A DNA stretch of 64,000 nt from Cunninghamia lanceolata (Eukaryota > Streptophyta > Pinopsida > Cupressales > Cupressaceae). Within the stretch, counting starts at the first letter, position 1, and every line of letters starts with the position of its first letter. Shown piece by piece: positions 22,935-33,400 of this stretch. Made by a program: the position numbers and the translations under genes. The DNA lies in the NCBI GenBank assembly GCA_027924645.1, contig BSBN01000829.1:2232001-2296000 (forward strand), in the 5' to 3' direction. Under the pieces are notes generated by a model that made no database searches, was not told the origin of the DNA, and worked only from the letters and a program-made list of their open reading frames with translations.

Positions 22935-24690
22935 GATTACATGAAATCCAAGTGGTTATGTGCCTATCAAAGATGTAATAATAATAATAGAGAAGATCTT
23001 ATAATTTCAAAGCATAGGGAGGTCCCCTATTGAAAACACTATGAGGAGTAACTAGTGCACCTTAAGAGCTTTTCTAAGAACGAATTGGTAGATGTAGGAT
23101 ATAAAACATTAAAGAGCATCGCAAATAGAGATAGAATATTCATGAGGGCTAAACCTAGCTACTAGTCTTAGAGGTCACCTTTCCTTTCTGTTTGTAATTT
23201 CTCCTTAAGAGACCTAAAATTCTCTCTTGTACCCATACATGTACAAGGTAACCTTCCATAGCAATTTCAATACTATTAAAAAAGTTTCTCTATCACCATA
23301 TGTCTTGAAGCTCACTGGATTTCATTAACAATGAACAAACATAGATGATTTATGTAACTTACCAAAATCGAACAACTAGTTTTTTTTTAAAATCTAGCAG
23401 ACATGTGCATGTTTCTATTTCAATTTTTTTTATCTATTAAAAATGGTAACAATTTCTTCTAGGTTTGTCTAAGATTTCTCATGGTTAAAATATTCTCCAA
23501 TGCTTTCATTTTATGAAAATGGCATTAACTAAACGGGCTCAAATAACCAAATAACATAAGGTATGATTACATCTATATAAAAATGTAAAAGAGATATAGC
23601 AAAGTTTATTGGGTAGTTGAGGAGCAATCTTTCTTTGATAGTTAAGGCTTTGTCCCTCAAGAATTCTCTATTGGCATCTTACGCTAGTTCCTACCAATAA
23701 AAGTTGGTAGAAATTTGATGCAGCACAACTCAAACCCTCAAATGCCAAATACACAACAAAGACAAATACACATTTTATTGAATTCAAACTTGTAAAAAGA
23801 TTACATAGATCTACAACATTACAAAAACAAACTTATTACATTTGGCCTTCCATGGCTTCTCATACAAGAATCTCTCTCTTTCCTTATGCTCTCAATTTTT
23901 TATTCATTTAGTTCTCCATTCCCTCTCATTCACATATTTCTTACTTTCAAAACTCTTTTCCTCTTCATACTATCCTCCTGTATTGTAAAATTTGCTCTTC
24001 AATCTGCAATATTCAACAATCAAATTTATTGATATTCAAACATGGATTCTATCATCCATTTGCTATTGTAGCACACCTTTAAAACCTACAATAAAATGTC
24101 TTCTCACCTCCTCCCAGGAAAACCAACACCTTCTTTTTCCTTCCTCTAAAAATTTGCAAGAAAACCTCCTTCAAAATTTGCCAAAAATCCTTTTTATAAT
24201 GACTCCACAACCACCATTTTCTCTCTCCTCCAACTCCCACACCCAAATTGGGAGAATCCTTTTTAAAAAAATTCTGGAAAAATAATATTAATTTCTCAAT
24301 AAAATCCACTCCCACAATTTGCTAAAAATAAGTGACAACTCAAATTCCCACTCCTAGAAAATAGCTCCAAACTTGGAAAAAGACAAAAGCCACACAACTT
24401 GGGCATCCAAAAGAACCATGCTATAATTAAGGGAATTTAATGAGTTGTCTCCACTTACAACTCCCCAAAAAGCCACTCCCAAGATTACCTTTTGATTTTT
24501 CACTCCAAATTGTCTTTATTAATTTTACACTCCAAAATCGTCTCCTAAACTATCTCCCACTCCTAGATTTTTGCAACATTATTATTTTTGCAATATTGTA
24601 ATAAGGCCAATTTATTTAATATATTATTTAGGCCTAATATTTAATTTATTTTCTAATATTTTCTTTTTTTCTTGATCATGATTGCCATTG
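22935..24690. other. Non-coding; 23.9-24.5 kb is strongly G-poor on the + strand
   Basis: No gene is seen. From about 23880 to 24560 the + strand is made mostly of C, A and T, with repeated phrases such as CACTCC and CTCCCA. A long open frame on the minus strand here reflects this bias, not a gene. It could be part of a decayed LTR, but I could not find paired ends. Confidence 0.45.
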
Positions 24691-24949
24691 ACCGTGGAGA
24701 CTCCTGCATCAAGATTGCCATGTGTCTACTATTAAGTCTGAGTGAAAATGTCCAACGGCATTAACAAAAGTAAATCCATTACTTCCAATAGCTAAGCCTT
24801 TTGCTAAACCTCGCTTTACAATTGTATCCAGTACAAATGAATATTTGCTAATTAGATTATGCTCTCCCACGAATGAATACACAATCCTGATGGAGGAAAG
24901 CACTTGCTCTACAATTGTACAGGCCTTGTTATTTTGTGCATGCATATCT

Positions 24950-26736
24950 TGTTACCCCGGTTGGCTAAGTTGGCAGTGATGTCAAATCTTACCCAGTAAA
25001 TTAGTCAATGTTCACGTGGAAATATGTAACTCTCATTTGATATACTTTTGGTGAAGGATTAAATAAAGGGTAAAGTTTGAAATTAAAGTTTGAAATGCTT
25101 TATTAATAGTATGAAGAAGCTTCAAGCCTTATATCTTGTCAAACAGGTTTAGCTGGTTGTCTCCATGTATTTTGGTTAAGCCCACTTTAGGGCAAACTAG
25201 TTGAACCAGTCAACATAGTAAAAAGACACAAAGTGCATCCCATTTCATCATTATACATTGTGTTTCTACTCTCATCGAGGGTTTGGCCGCCTTCAGGAAG
25301 TATTTGTACATCAAGGTCGTTGACAACTGTTTCAAACTTATCATTTCAAGTGTATCTTATCCATTAACCTTTTTGTTGTTTTAAATTTGGACGTCGTCTT
25401 AAATATACTAAGTTTGTTTAAGGTCGAAATGATGTTAGTTTATTTCTAATCTCCTATATGATTTATGTTTCCATTAGGGTTTGAAGCTTTATTTCAGTTA
25501 CTAATTAACTTTGTTAAAGGTTTGTCAAAGTTTTCAAAACCCTTGTTAATAATGTTGTTAAAAAATAAACTGCTGTCATTTAAATTTGGTTTATGTTATT
25601 TCTGTTGTGTTTTTGTGCAAATCCTCTTAGCCTAGTTTGGGATTTTTACTTTTTGTCGATTATAATCCATTAACTTTGCTATTAATCTAGGTTAATATGG
25701 ATTATTTGTTGTGTTGGGTATTTTGTGTCCATGTCTTACATCCGACCTTGTATATGTGTTGGTCTTGGATATCCTTGAGGCACAAATATGTTTAAATGTT
25801 ATGCACCATGATAACAGTCTTCATTAAACAGTTGTAAAGTATCCTTTACGATGATTTTGGTTCAGTTGTACGGTTTTGATAGAAACGGTTTTGGTATTTG
25901 AAGGCTCTTGAGAATCATCTTTTCATCATGAAGAAAACAGAATTATTTTGGTATCCAAAAAGGCATTTTTCCTTCAAAAATATATCTTTATGATTTGGGT
26001 TTTATAATTGTCAAGCATAATACTTTAAACCTATGATCTTATGGTCATAGTTAAGATATTGTAATTTTAAACAAAGTTATTTTAACTATGATGATAGGAT
26101 GCATACAGTTCATGGACATTGTAATTGATGGACAGTTATGGTTTCATTACAGTTGTGGTTAGTTGCCGATCCGAAACTATCTTGATGAGAATCAAAGGGG
26201 ATTTTTGGATTAAGTATATATACTCCCTACTGTAATATGTATGATTCATGTAATTGGCACATAATTATTGATATTATAATAGTGGTTGTGGGCTTAAGAG
26301 AAACAAAGTATCCCTCTATATCAGATACTTATTTCTGTTGGAAATTGTATGCCAAAGAGGCAATGATGTATGCCAGTGAGGCCTGTAATCAGTGAGATTC
26401 ATTATTATGCTAGTGAGGCCTGTAATCAATGAGATCAATTATTAAGCCAGTGAGGCACTTTTTCGAATGGTTTTATGCCCAGGGCTTTCTACTTAGGACA
26501 AATCTCTGTGTTTTTAATTTCTGTGGTATGTTTTCACTCTGTTACTGAATATTTCAGTTTCATACTTGCACATAATCATTCTGATTTAATTTATTCTATG
26601 GTCATATACGTTTGATCAATTCAGTTGAATATATTTATTTGGAATACAAATTAGAATCTGCAATAATTTGCACTAAAAGTAAAAAGATATCTAAGATACT
26701 GATTCACCCTCTCTCAGTATCCTCACCACTCTAACA
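24950..26736 (+). mobile_element. Solo LTR inserted in the ABCB coding sequence
   Basis: This 1787-bp segment begins TGTTACCCCGG and ends CACTCTAACA. It is flanked on both sides by TATCT (24945-24949 and 26737-26741), a perfect target duplication. The end segment (ACTGATTCACCCTCTCTCAG) resembles the end of the copia LTR that precedes the primer site at 60930, read on that element's strand, so + orientation is likely. There are no internal domains. It was left by recombination between the two LTRs of a former full element. Confidence 0.9.
26350..26460 (+). repeat. Short tandem repeat in the solo LTR
   Basis: Two full units and part of a third, about 37 bp each, carry GCCAGTGAGGC(CTGTAATC) with small changes (starts near 26370, 26409 and 26445). 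A diverged GCCAAAGAGGC lies just upstream. Confidence 0.75.
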
Positions 26737-27556
26737 TATCTTACCATAAATGAATCCCGGGGTGATCAGTAATGTGACCCACGGAAAGGTCACTAAGGTC
26801 AGCTTCCATGACAAGTAGAAGGTAGTAGCGTTGGAACCAATAAAAGTTGTGACATTCATGATAAAAAATGGAGCCTGCAAAGGAAATAGTGGTCAATAAC
26901 AGGTTCAAAAATCTCTGTAAATAAGCATTAGAGAAACAAGGTGCATCAGTATATCAAAATTCTTGTAAATAAACAAGAAATGCTTGTAACATATATGTAG
27001 TCTAGACTTGAGACCCTTTTCACTTAGGACGTCTTGGATGAGGAGAGTATCATTGGTAACCCAAACCACCTCGGCCGTGTCTGTGCCTCTTGTGTCAAGA
27101 CAGCTCTTAAATATTTTCTTCTCAGTCGAGACGCCTGTCTTTCTCCTCTCCTAGTCCAGAAGAAAGCCTCTGAAAAGCAGGACAGCCAATGCTCTTAATT
27201 TCACTTAACAACAACATTAAACACTTCAATTCTATCAAATTATAGACAGAACCAGCACCTCTGAATGCTGCAACCCATACTGCAGCAGCCAAATACACAA
27301 AGTACATAGCTCCCTGCACCAGCACCAGGTGAGAGGATTATAATCTCGCTACTAATTTGCTAAAAGGGTAAAAGCAAGCAATCAAATTCTATTTTGTCAA
27401 ACGTTTTACCTGGTTAATAAAATTTTGTGATTACTCATAAAACACTACACTAAGTGAAAATGTCTAACGGCATTCCCACTCCACAGCAAGTAGAATGGCT
27501 AGTTTATTTATTAGGACAAATTTACTTTTCTTTCCAACCGCACATTCCTTTAAAAG

Positions 27557-27626
27557 CGGTTAATAATCCTTTTTCCCATCTTGAATCTGCACGGTTAATA
27601 ATCCATTTTCCGATCTTGAATCTGCA
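27557..27626 (+). promoter_or_regulatory. 35-bp tandem duplication in the PME-B promoter
   Basis: Two adjacent 35-bp units start CGGTTAATAATCC and end CTTGAATCTGCA (27557-27591 and 27592-27626), with two mismatches. They lie just upstream of the TATA box. The PME-A promoter has a single, more diverged unit, so the duplication arose in the B copy or was lost from A. If the unit binds a factor, PME-B has twice the sites. Confidence 0.7.
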
Positions 27627-27636
27627 CAAATCCCCC

Positions 27637-27644
27637 TATAAATA
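27637..27644 (+). promoter_or_regulatory. PME-B TATA box
   Basis: TATAAATA lies 161 bases before the chosen ATG and is conserved in PME-A at 3732. A start site about 30 bases downstream would give a leader of roughly 130 bases. Confidence 0.7.
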
Positions 27645-27797
27645 CTCGTGCGGTCGGTTCAAATTGTCATAATGTTATTCGCTTAACTTTCTTTGATCAA
27701 GTGCTTTGACGTCTGTAAGTTGTTGAAAGCGATTTGCATATCTTGCAACCATCTCGCAACTCAGGAAACAATTCTGTTGAATAGCTTGTCCTTCACT

Positions 27798-30334
27798 ATG
27801 AGGTCCGGCACTTGTTTAGCAAGAATTGTATTCGCGTTCTTATTGTCAGCAATAATTCTCTCGGTGGGGATTGCAATTTTCCGCAGGACGTCTTCGTCCT
27901 CTTCCCACAATGGCAATGGCGGCGGAGGGACATCTGGTTCCGACCTGATCGAATCACTCTGCAACGAAACGTTACACCCAGCGCTCTGCGTTACTGTGGA
28001 AGCAAGCATGAATGGAGTTGAAGAAGCCTACAGGAGGGCTCTGGAAGTAGGCCCCAAGAAAATGGAGCTCAAGAAGTCTACAGAACGCATGGCGTGGGAA
28101 GATTGCATAGAGCTGTTAGAAGATTCCGTAGATCACCTCAACCGTTCGCTGGCGGAGATAGCCGGCATGGGCATGAAACCCTCAAAGACCCAGATTGCGG
28201 ACGTCCAGACATGGCTTAGCGCGGCTCTCACCAATCAGGAAACCTGCCTTGACGGCTACAGAGAAGTAAAGGGCGAGTACTCATGGGAGGAAAGATCTGG
28301 GAATTTTTCAAAATTGATAAGCAATGCTCTGGCCATGATCAAGATCTCCTTTACTCAAAAGGGCCTGGAAACCAATGTGTTTCGGGTGCCGCATAAACGA
28401 GGGTTTCCTCGGTGGATGTCGGGGGGTGATCGGAGGCTTTTACAAGTGCCCAACGCTGCTATTAAATTGCAAGTGAATGCGACTGTGGCCCAAGACGGCA
28501 GCGGGCAGTACAAGACCATTGCGGAGGCTGTCATGAACGCGCCGTCTTTTAGCAGTGAGCGCTATGTCATATATATCAAATCTGGAGTTTACGGAGAAAA
28601 TGTGGATCTTTCCAAGCACAAGACGAATGTCATGTTGGTTGGCGACGGGCGGGGGCAGACCATTGTTGCATCTCGGAGAAATGTCCAGGACGGCTTCACC
28701 ACCTTCAGCTCTGCAACCTTCGGTATAATCCTGAGTCTTTTTCAATCTCTTTTCTAATTTTCTGTTGGAATGGAAAAGATGGTCTAAAGATCATTGTTAG
28801 CATAAAAAGATGGTATAAAGATCATTGTTAGCTTGGCAAAGATGGTCTAAAGATCATTGTTAGCATAAAAAGATGGTATAAAGATCATTATTAGCTTGGA
28901 AAAGATGGTCTAAAGATCATTGTTAGCTTAAAATCATTTACATGTCTAGGTAGTGAAAATTTCTCTTGCGCCCCAATATTTTCCCTGCTCAGAATTATAG
29001 GGCGAGGTAATTCATTCATTTCTTTATCCCTTCTCAGAATTATAGGGCGAGGTAATTCATTCGTTTCTTTAACAAGTTCCAATTCCTTTTGTATCTATTG
29101 TGTTAGACCATCTTTCAGCTGACTGCATTAGCTCCAGTATTGTGCAGTACTTTCACATGTTAGAAAGACTATCGTGCGTTTCTATCTGAACTTTCAATTT
29201 TTGTTCTTTAAATCTTTGAATTAAAAGTATTCTCAATTATGGTTGGAGTTTTTGGAAGTTGCTAGACTTGTGAGCAATTCAAGAAGAGCAAATTTACTAT
29301 TTCTTGCAAATAAAACTTGCCTGCAAGTGCACACTCAGTAAGCAATGTTTACGCTTATAAGAATTTTTCTAAATTTGTATTTATTTTGTGTAAATTTTAG
29401 CCATAATATATATATGAGAGAGTAGATCTTACTTAATTATTTCGGCTCCTTATCTCACACACATTCTTGATATTTCAGTGTAGTATATTCTATAATTGCT
29501 TCCAAACCAGGTTTCTTATTGGCAACGTCTTGAAATCTGTAAACATTAGACAAACTCTTCAGGTTGTATGTATTCTGGTTTATTGAAGTTGAGATTGTAT
29601 GTATTCTGGTTTATTGTATCCTGTTCTTGTTCAATGCAGCTGCATCCGGCAAAGGATTTATTGCCCGAGATATGACCTTCGCCAACATAGCAGGGCCGGA
29701 GAAGCATCAAGCTGTAGCTCTTCGTGTGGGGGGTGATTTGTCAGCCATCTACCGCTGCAATTTTATCGGCTTCCAAGACACTTTATATGTTCACTCCCAA
29801 CGCCAGTTCTACAGAGAGTGTAATATCTACGGCACTGTAGACTTCATCTTCGGCAATGCAGCTGTGGTTTTTCAGGACTGTAATATTGTTCCCAGAACAC
29901 CGATGGCTAATCAGAAGAACACCATTACTGCTCAGGGAAGAAATGACCCCAACCAGAACACGGGCATTTCCATTCAAAACTGTACAATTGTCGCCTCCAC
30001 AGATCTCATTCCTGTCAAGAACTCCTTCCCGACTTATCTTGGGAGGCCGTGGAAAATGTACTCGCGGACAGTCTTCATTCACAACTTCTTAGGCGATGTA
30101 ATCCACCCGGCTGGCTGGCTCGAGTGGTCCGGAGATTATGCGCTGAAAAGCCTGTATTATGGAGAATATATGAATACCGGACCGGGCGCAAAGGTGGATG
30201 GGCGAGTGAGATGGGGCGGTTACAGAGTTATTAAAACTGCAGAGGAGGCCAAAAATTTCACACTGGATAACTTCATTTCTGGATCTGCTTGGTTGCCCTC
30301 CACGAGAATTCCTTTCAATCAAGACTTGATCTAG
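27798..30334 (+). CDS. PME: PME-B: pectin methylesterase with PMEI-like pro-region (two exons)
   Basis: Exon 1 is 27798-28722 and exon 2 is 29640-30334; joined they give 1620 bases and 539 residues. The phase-1 intron has GT (28723) and CAG (29637-29639). Residues 9-26 are a hydrophobic signal or anchor. The PMEI-like pro-region is about 48-200, RRLL (212-215) is the usual processing site, and the rest is the catalytic domain. Counting from the start, Gln332 (QAVALR), Gln354-Asp355 (FQDTLY), Asp376 (VDFIFG), Arg444 and Trp446 (LGRPW) match the active-site set of plant PMEs with the same spacing as carrot PME. The enzyme removes methyl esters from cell-wall homogalacturonan. I start at 27798 because the hydrophobic segment follows directly; an in-frame ATG at 27693 is only about 30 bases from the expected transcription start. 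Oddity: the pro-region is about 20 residues short after ALCV compared with PME-A. Expression is unknown. Confidence 0.95.
28772..28928 (+). repeat. Intronic minisatellite, five units of about 32 bp
   Basis: The unit is AAGATGGTCTAAAGATCATT followed by GTTAGC and a short variable linker. Units alternate GGTCTAAAG and GGTATAAAG, suggesting that a two-unit block was duplicated. PME-A has only one unit at the matching place (about 4650). Confidence 0.9.
28988..29070 (+). repeat. Two direct repeats of about 38 bp, 45-bp spacing
   Basis: CTCAGAATTATAGGGCGAGG followed by TAATTCATTC occurs at 28988 and 29033, nearly identical. PME-A has one diverged copy (CTCAGAATGGTAG near 4734). Confidence 0.88.
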
Positions 30335-30387
30335 TTATCAAGATCAATGAGAAATGCCTCAAATTGTAATGCCTCAATTTAAGTAGA

Positions 30388-30393
30388 AATAAA
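30388..30393 (+). terminator. PME-B polyadenylation signal
   Basis: AATAAA lies 54 bases after the stop codon, a usual distance. The sequence around it is conserved in PME-A. Confidence 0.6.
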
Positions 30394-30468
30394 CGGGTGG
30401 GGAATTTAACAGTTTAGGTAATCCCACCCGGTGCCTTCTTCTACCCTATATTCTTTCATTGCAGGGTT

Positions 30469-30493
30469 ACATTCGTTGGAAACCAACGAATGT
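30469..30493 (+). other. Perfect hairpin downstream of PME-B
   Basis: ACATTCGTTGG, a three-base loop AAA, and CCAACGAATGT form an 11-bp perfect stem about 80 bases after the AATAAA. The PME-A flank has the left arm only. Confidence 0.7.
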
Positions 30494-30494
30494 T

Positions 30495-33400
30495 TCAGGT
30501 CAAATGACTGCTTATAAATTTTGTAGAGAGCCATTGATTTGCTATTAAGCTGTAGATTTGTAAAAGCAGCTCCATTTACTGTTTATGTTGTTTTCATAAT
30601 ATGTTTATGCTGTTACTTCCTTTTGGAACGATATTATGATTTTAAGCAATTATTTTGAAGTTACGTATTTTTTCTGAATTTTTGTGTATCTGTTATACTT
30701 TCAATTACTGTAATGTTAATGGTAGTTTTTTATAATATCAATAGTTAAGAGATTTTTTCCTATGAAGTTTTATGATTTTTTTCTTATAATATTATTATTT
30801 GTGGCTATTATCTCATTTTAAGAATAATTTCTGAGCAATGTTCTTCACATGCTGCTGTCACATTTTATTTAGGCTTTTCATCCATTGCTTTCTGTGCAGT
30901 CTGCGGTTGCCCGTCCTGCACATACCCTGCATGTATGGCGGTCCATGCTGTTTCTGTTCAGCTTGTTTAGCTGTTTCTGTTCAGCTTGTTTTCTCTGATT
31001 ACTTGGTATTTTCTATACGGAGCTAGTTTTCTCTTAATCCAAGTGTCCCAAATATATATCAGCAAGATCTGGTTTTAAGGAAAACGTGGCTTTGAATGCA
31101 TGAGATTTTTACATTCTTTAAACTTTTCATATGGCGCTTTATACTGGGAAGATTTCATTATGTTTTGATTTAGATCTTAAAGGAAAAATAATAATTTATA
31201 AATTAAAAATAGAGAATGTAGAATGAGTGAATGTTCTAAAAGCTTCTTAGTTTTTGGTTTAAATGATTCTAGATTAGAAGGTTGCATGTTCCATTTATAT
31301 TATGATTCAGTAAAATATAAATTACAAATCATTAGTGATTTTGTAATTTGTATTTGTAATGAAAATTTGATATTTGGGATGAGGTGTTGTAGGTATTTTT
31401 GGAATTTATTTTTAGGGGGTTTGAATAATAAAAATTCTTTTTGATGGTAAATTATTACAAAATTTAAGAAATATTAAATATTGGATGCCTTTATGTGTAA
31501 AGGTGAATATTTGCTGCATGTGACATGTAGCTGTTAAAAGTAATGGCTTCTTAATTTCTATTGCTGCTTATTTCTGCTAGTTGTGCTTTGTTGTGTGTGC
31601 TTGAGTGCTTGTAAGTGTTACCCTGTCTTGTGATCTATGCTCGTCCAATTACTACTTTATTTATTAAGCATTATATGATTTTTCACCACCATTTGGATGC
31701 AAGAGAGAATACATGTGAAGTGAAGTGAAAAGAAAAGGAAAGAGTTTTTTTTTTTTTTAAAGTAACTTCTAGTCATTACAAACATAACTATGTGCAGTGG
31801 CATCTACAAATGTGAAGTGAAGTGAAAAGGAAAGAGTTAAATTTTTTTTAAACTAACTTTTAGTCATTACAAACATAACTATGTGTAGTGGCATCTAAGG
31901 TGGCTAAATAACACAAAGTAATAGAAAATAGAGTGTTCAAGTATGGAAGGAGTTGATTGTGACATATGGTGAAAATTTAGGAACAATTAGTGTGTTAAAT
32001 GATTAAAACGATGAGAAATAATAATAGTCATACATTCAATTGTTACATTTTAACCAAGAATAGGAGCACATTTGTTTTGTAAATGTTAATTGTAGCTTGT
32101 TTTTGTTTAGGTGATTTCGTATTGGTTTTTCTCCAAGTTTTTACAATTTGAACTAAAATGATAACATCCTTTCAAATAAAGTAACAATATAAAGACATTA
32201 TAAAAACAACCTAAACTCTAAATTGAACCACTATTACAAATCATAGGATAAACTTAAAGGAGATGGATATAACATAAAGAAAGGTACAAACCACACAACA
32301 AGGGAAACTATGTGTTTGATCAACATAATATGAATGGTTCTAGGGCACTCTATAACTTTGCAACATCCCAAAACTATAGGAAGAATATACAATGAATGAA
32401 GTATAACATAGGGAGAATTAACATAAATCAAAACATAATACAAGGCATATACATATTGCACAGGCAAGCTAGCTTATGTAGGTGTCTCAGGTATTCCAAT
32501 TTGGGATATATTACTAGGAGATGTGTCATTTATATGCAAATAGATAATGATACTAGTGGCATTCTTGATAGTACTAGAAGGACATGGGGTGACATTGAGT
32601 TATGGGACGGTGCATGCAATTAGGAGTATGAACCTGAGAACATGGTAGTCTTCTCCTAGGGAAGGTGCATGCTACCACACAAGATGTAAAATGGCATGCA
32701 TCAATTTATTTTTGATTTCAAGAGGTATATTATAGAAGGCACAATGTGTGTTTGAGCACATTGTAGTTACTAGAACACATGGATTACCTAGAGTGACATG
32801 TGATGAGATTTCCTACACACAATTGTCGAATACACAAGGATTGGGAAGGTGAATGTAGTAGAATCTATATGATTGAAGGTAGATATTAGATAGACTGATA
32901 GAGTCATATATCATATCAAGACCATAAATGTTGATGGTAGGATCCCATGAGGATAAAAGTATAATTGACGAGAATTTGATGAACTAAGTTGTATGCCAAA
33001 TGAAATGAGAATAGCTATTAAAGAGGTTTTTCTGAGTAGGTGTTACAATAGTTTGTATTTGTGTAGGCAATGCCTCCTACATGTCTAGCATGGTAACAAC
33101 TTGTGGGATGTGCACCATAGGAGTGGGAGATATAGTGACAATAATGCAATGCCTTAGTGTTAATAGATGGGGAGGAGGAGGAGGAGGTAGAGATAGTTGA
33201 GATAGGAGTAGACGATGTAGGAGTTACTAAGGCATGGAGGAAGTGGTGATATATAACAAATCCTGCACCTCTAGATTTGAAGAGAGGAGGAGGAGGAGGG
33301 GTGCCCTGATTGACATAAAGGAGGTTGATAAGGAACAAATTGGAGGTAAATAACAAGATATTGGAGGAGAGGATTTACAGGATCTAAGAAGATAGCCCTC

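Larger units (their letters stand above)
24690..27313 (-). pseudogene. ABCB-type ABC transporter remnant, disrupted by a solo LTR
   Basis: Read on the minus strand, exon-like pieces appear in ABCB (P-glycoprotein/MDR) order. 27313-27259 reads GAMYFVYLAAAVWVAAF. 27169-27016 reads EAFFWTRRGERQASRLRRKYL and, after one frameshift, DTAEVVWVTNDTLLIQDVLSEK. 26874-26737 reads APFFIMNVTTFIG and LSWKLTLVTFPW. 24949-24690 reads TIVEQVLSSIRIVYSFVGE and LAKGLAIGSNG. These are the first transmembrane domain and the conserved stretch after it. The introns between the first three pieces have plausible acceptors (CAG) and at least one GT donor. The last two pieces are one coding stretch split by a 1787-bp solo LTR. 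About nine codons are also missing near the junction, and a TGA follows TWQS. The nucleotide-binding domains were not found in the window. Plant ABCB proteins export auxin or other metabolites at the plasma membrane; this copy cannot. Confidence 0.9.
28723..29639 (+). other. PME-B intron with two tandem-repeat patches
   Basis: The intron is 917 bases, phase 1, and homologous to the PME-A intron outside the chromovirus. The copies share ACTATTTCTTGCAAAT and CAGTGTAGTATATTCTATAA. It also has a B-specific minisatellite and a two-unit repeat (listed separately). Confidence 0.9.

Noticed and set aside
24079..24315. Minus-strand 78-residue open frame
   Set aside because: It is produced by the G-poor composition; no domain and no conservation.
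27693..27797. Upstream in-frame ATG as the PME-B start
   Set aside because: It would add 35 residues before the signal segment and lies only about 30 bases from the expected transcription start; the ATG at 27798 gives a normal plant PME N terminus.
33018..33356. Pro/Ser-rich minus-strand frame as a small gene
   Set aside because: It is driven by GGA-rich repeats; the paralogous copies at 18.5 kb and 40.1 kb do not keep the frame.
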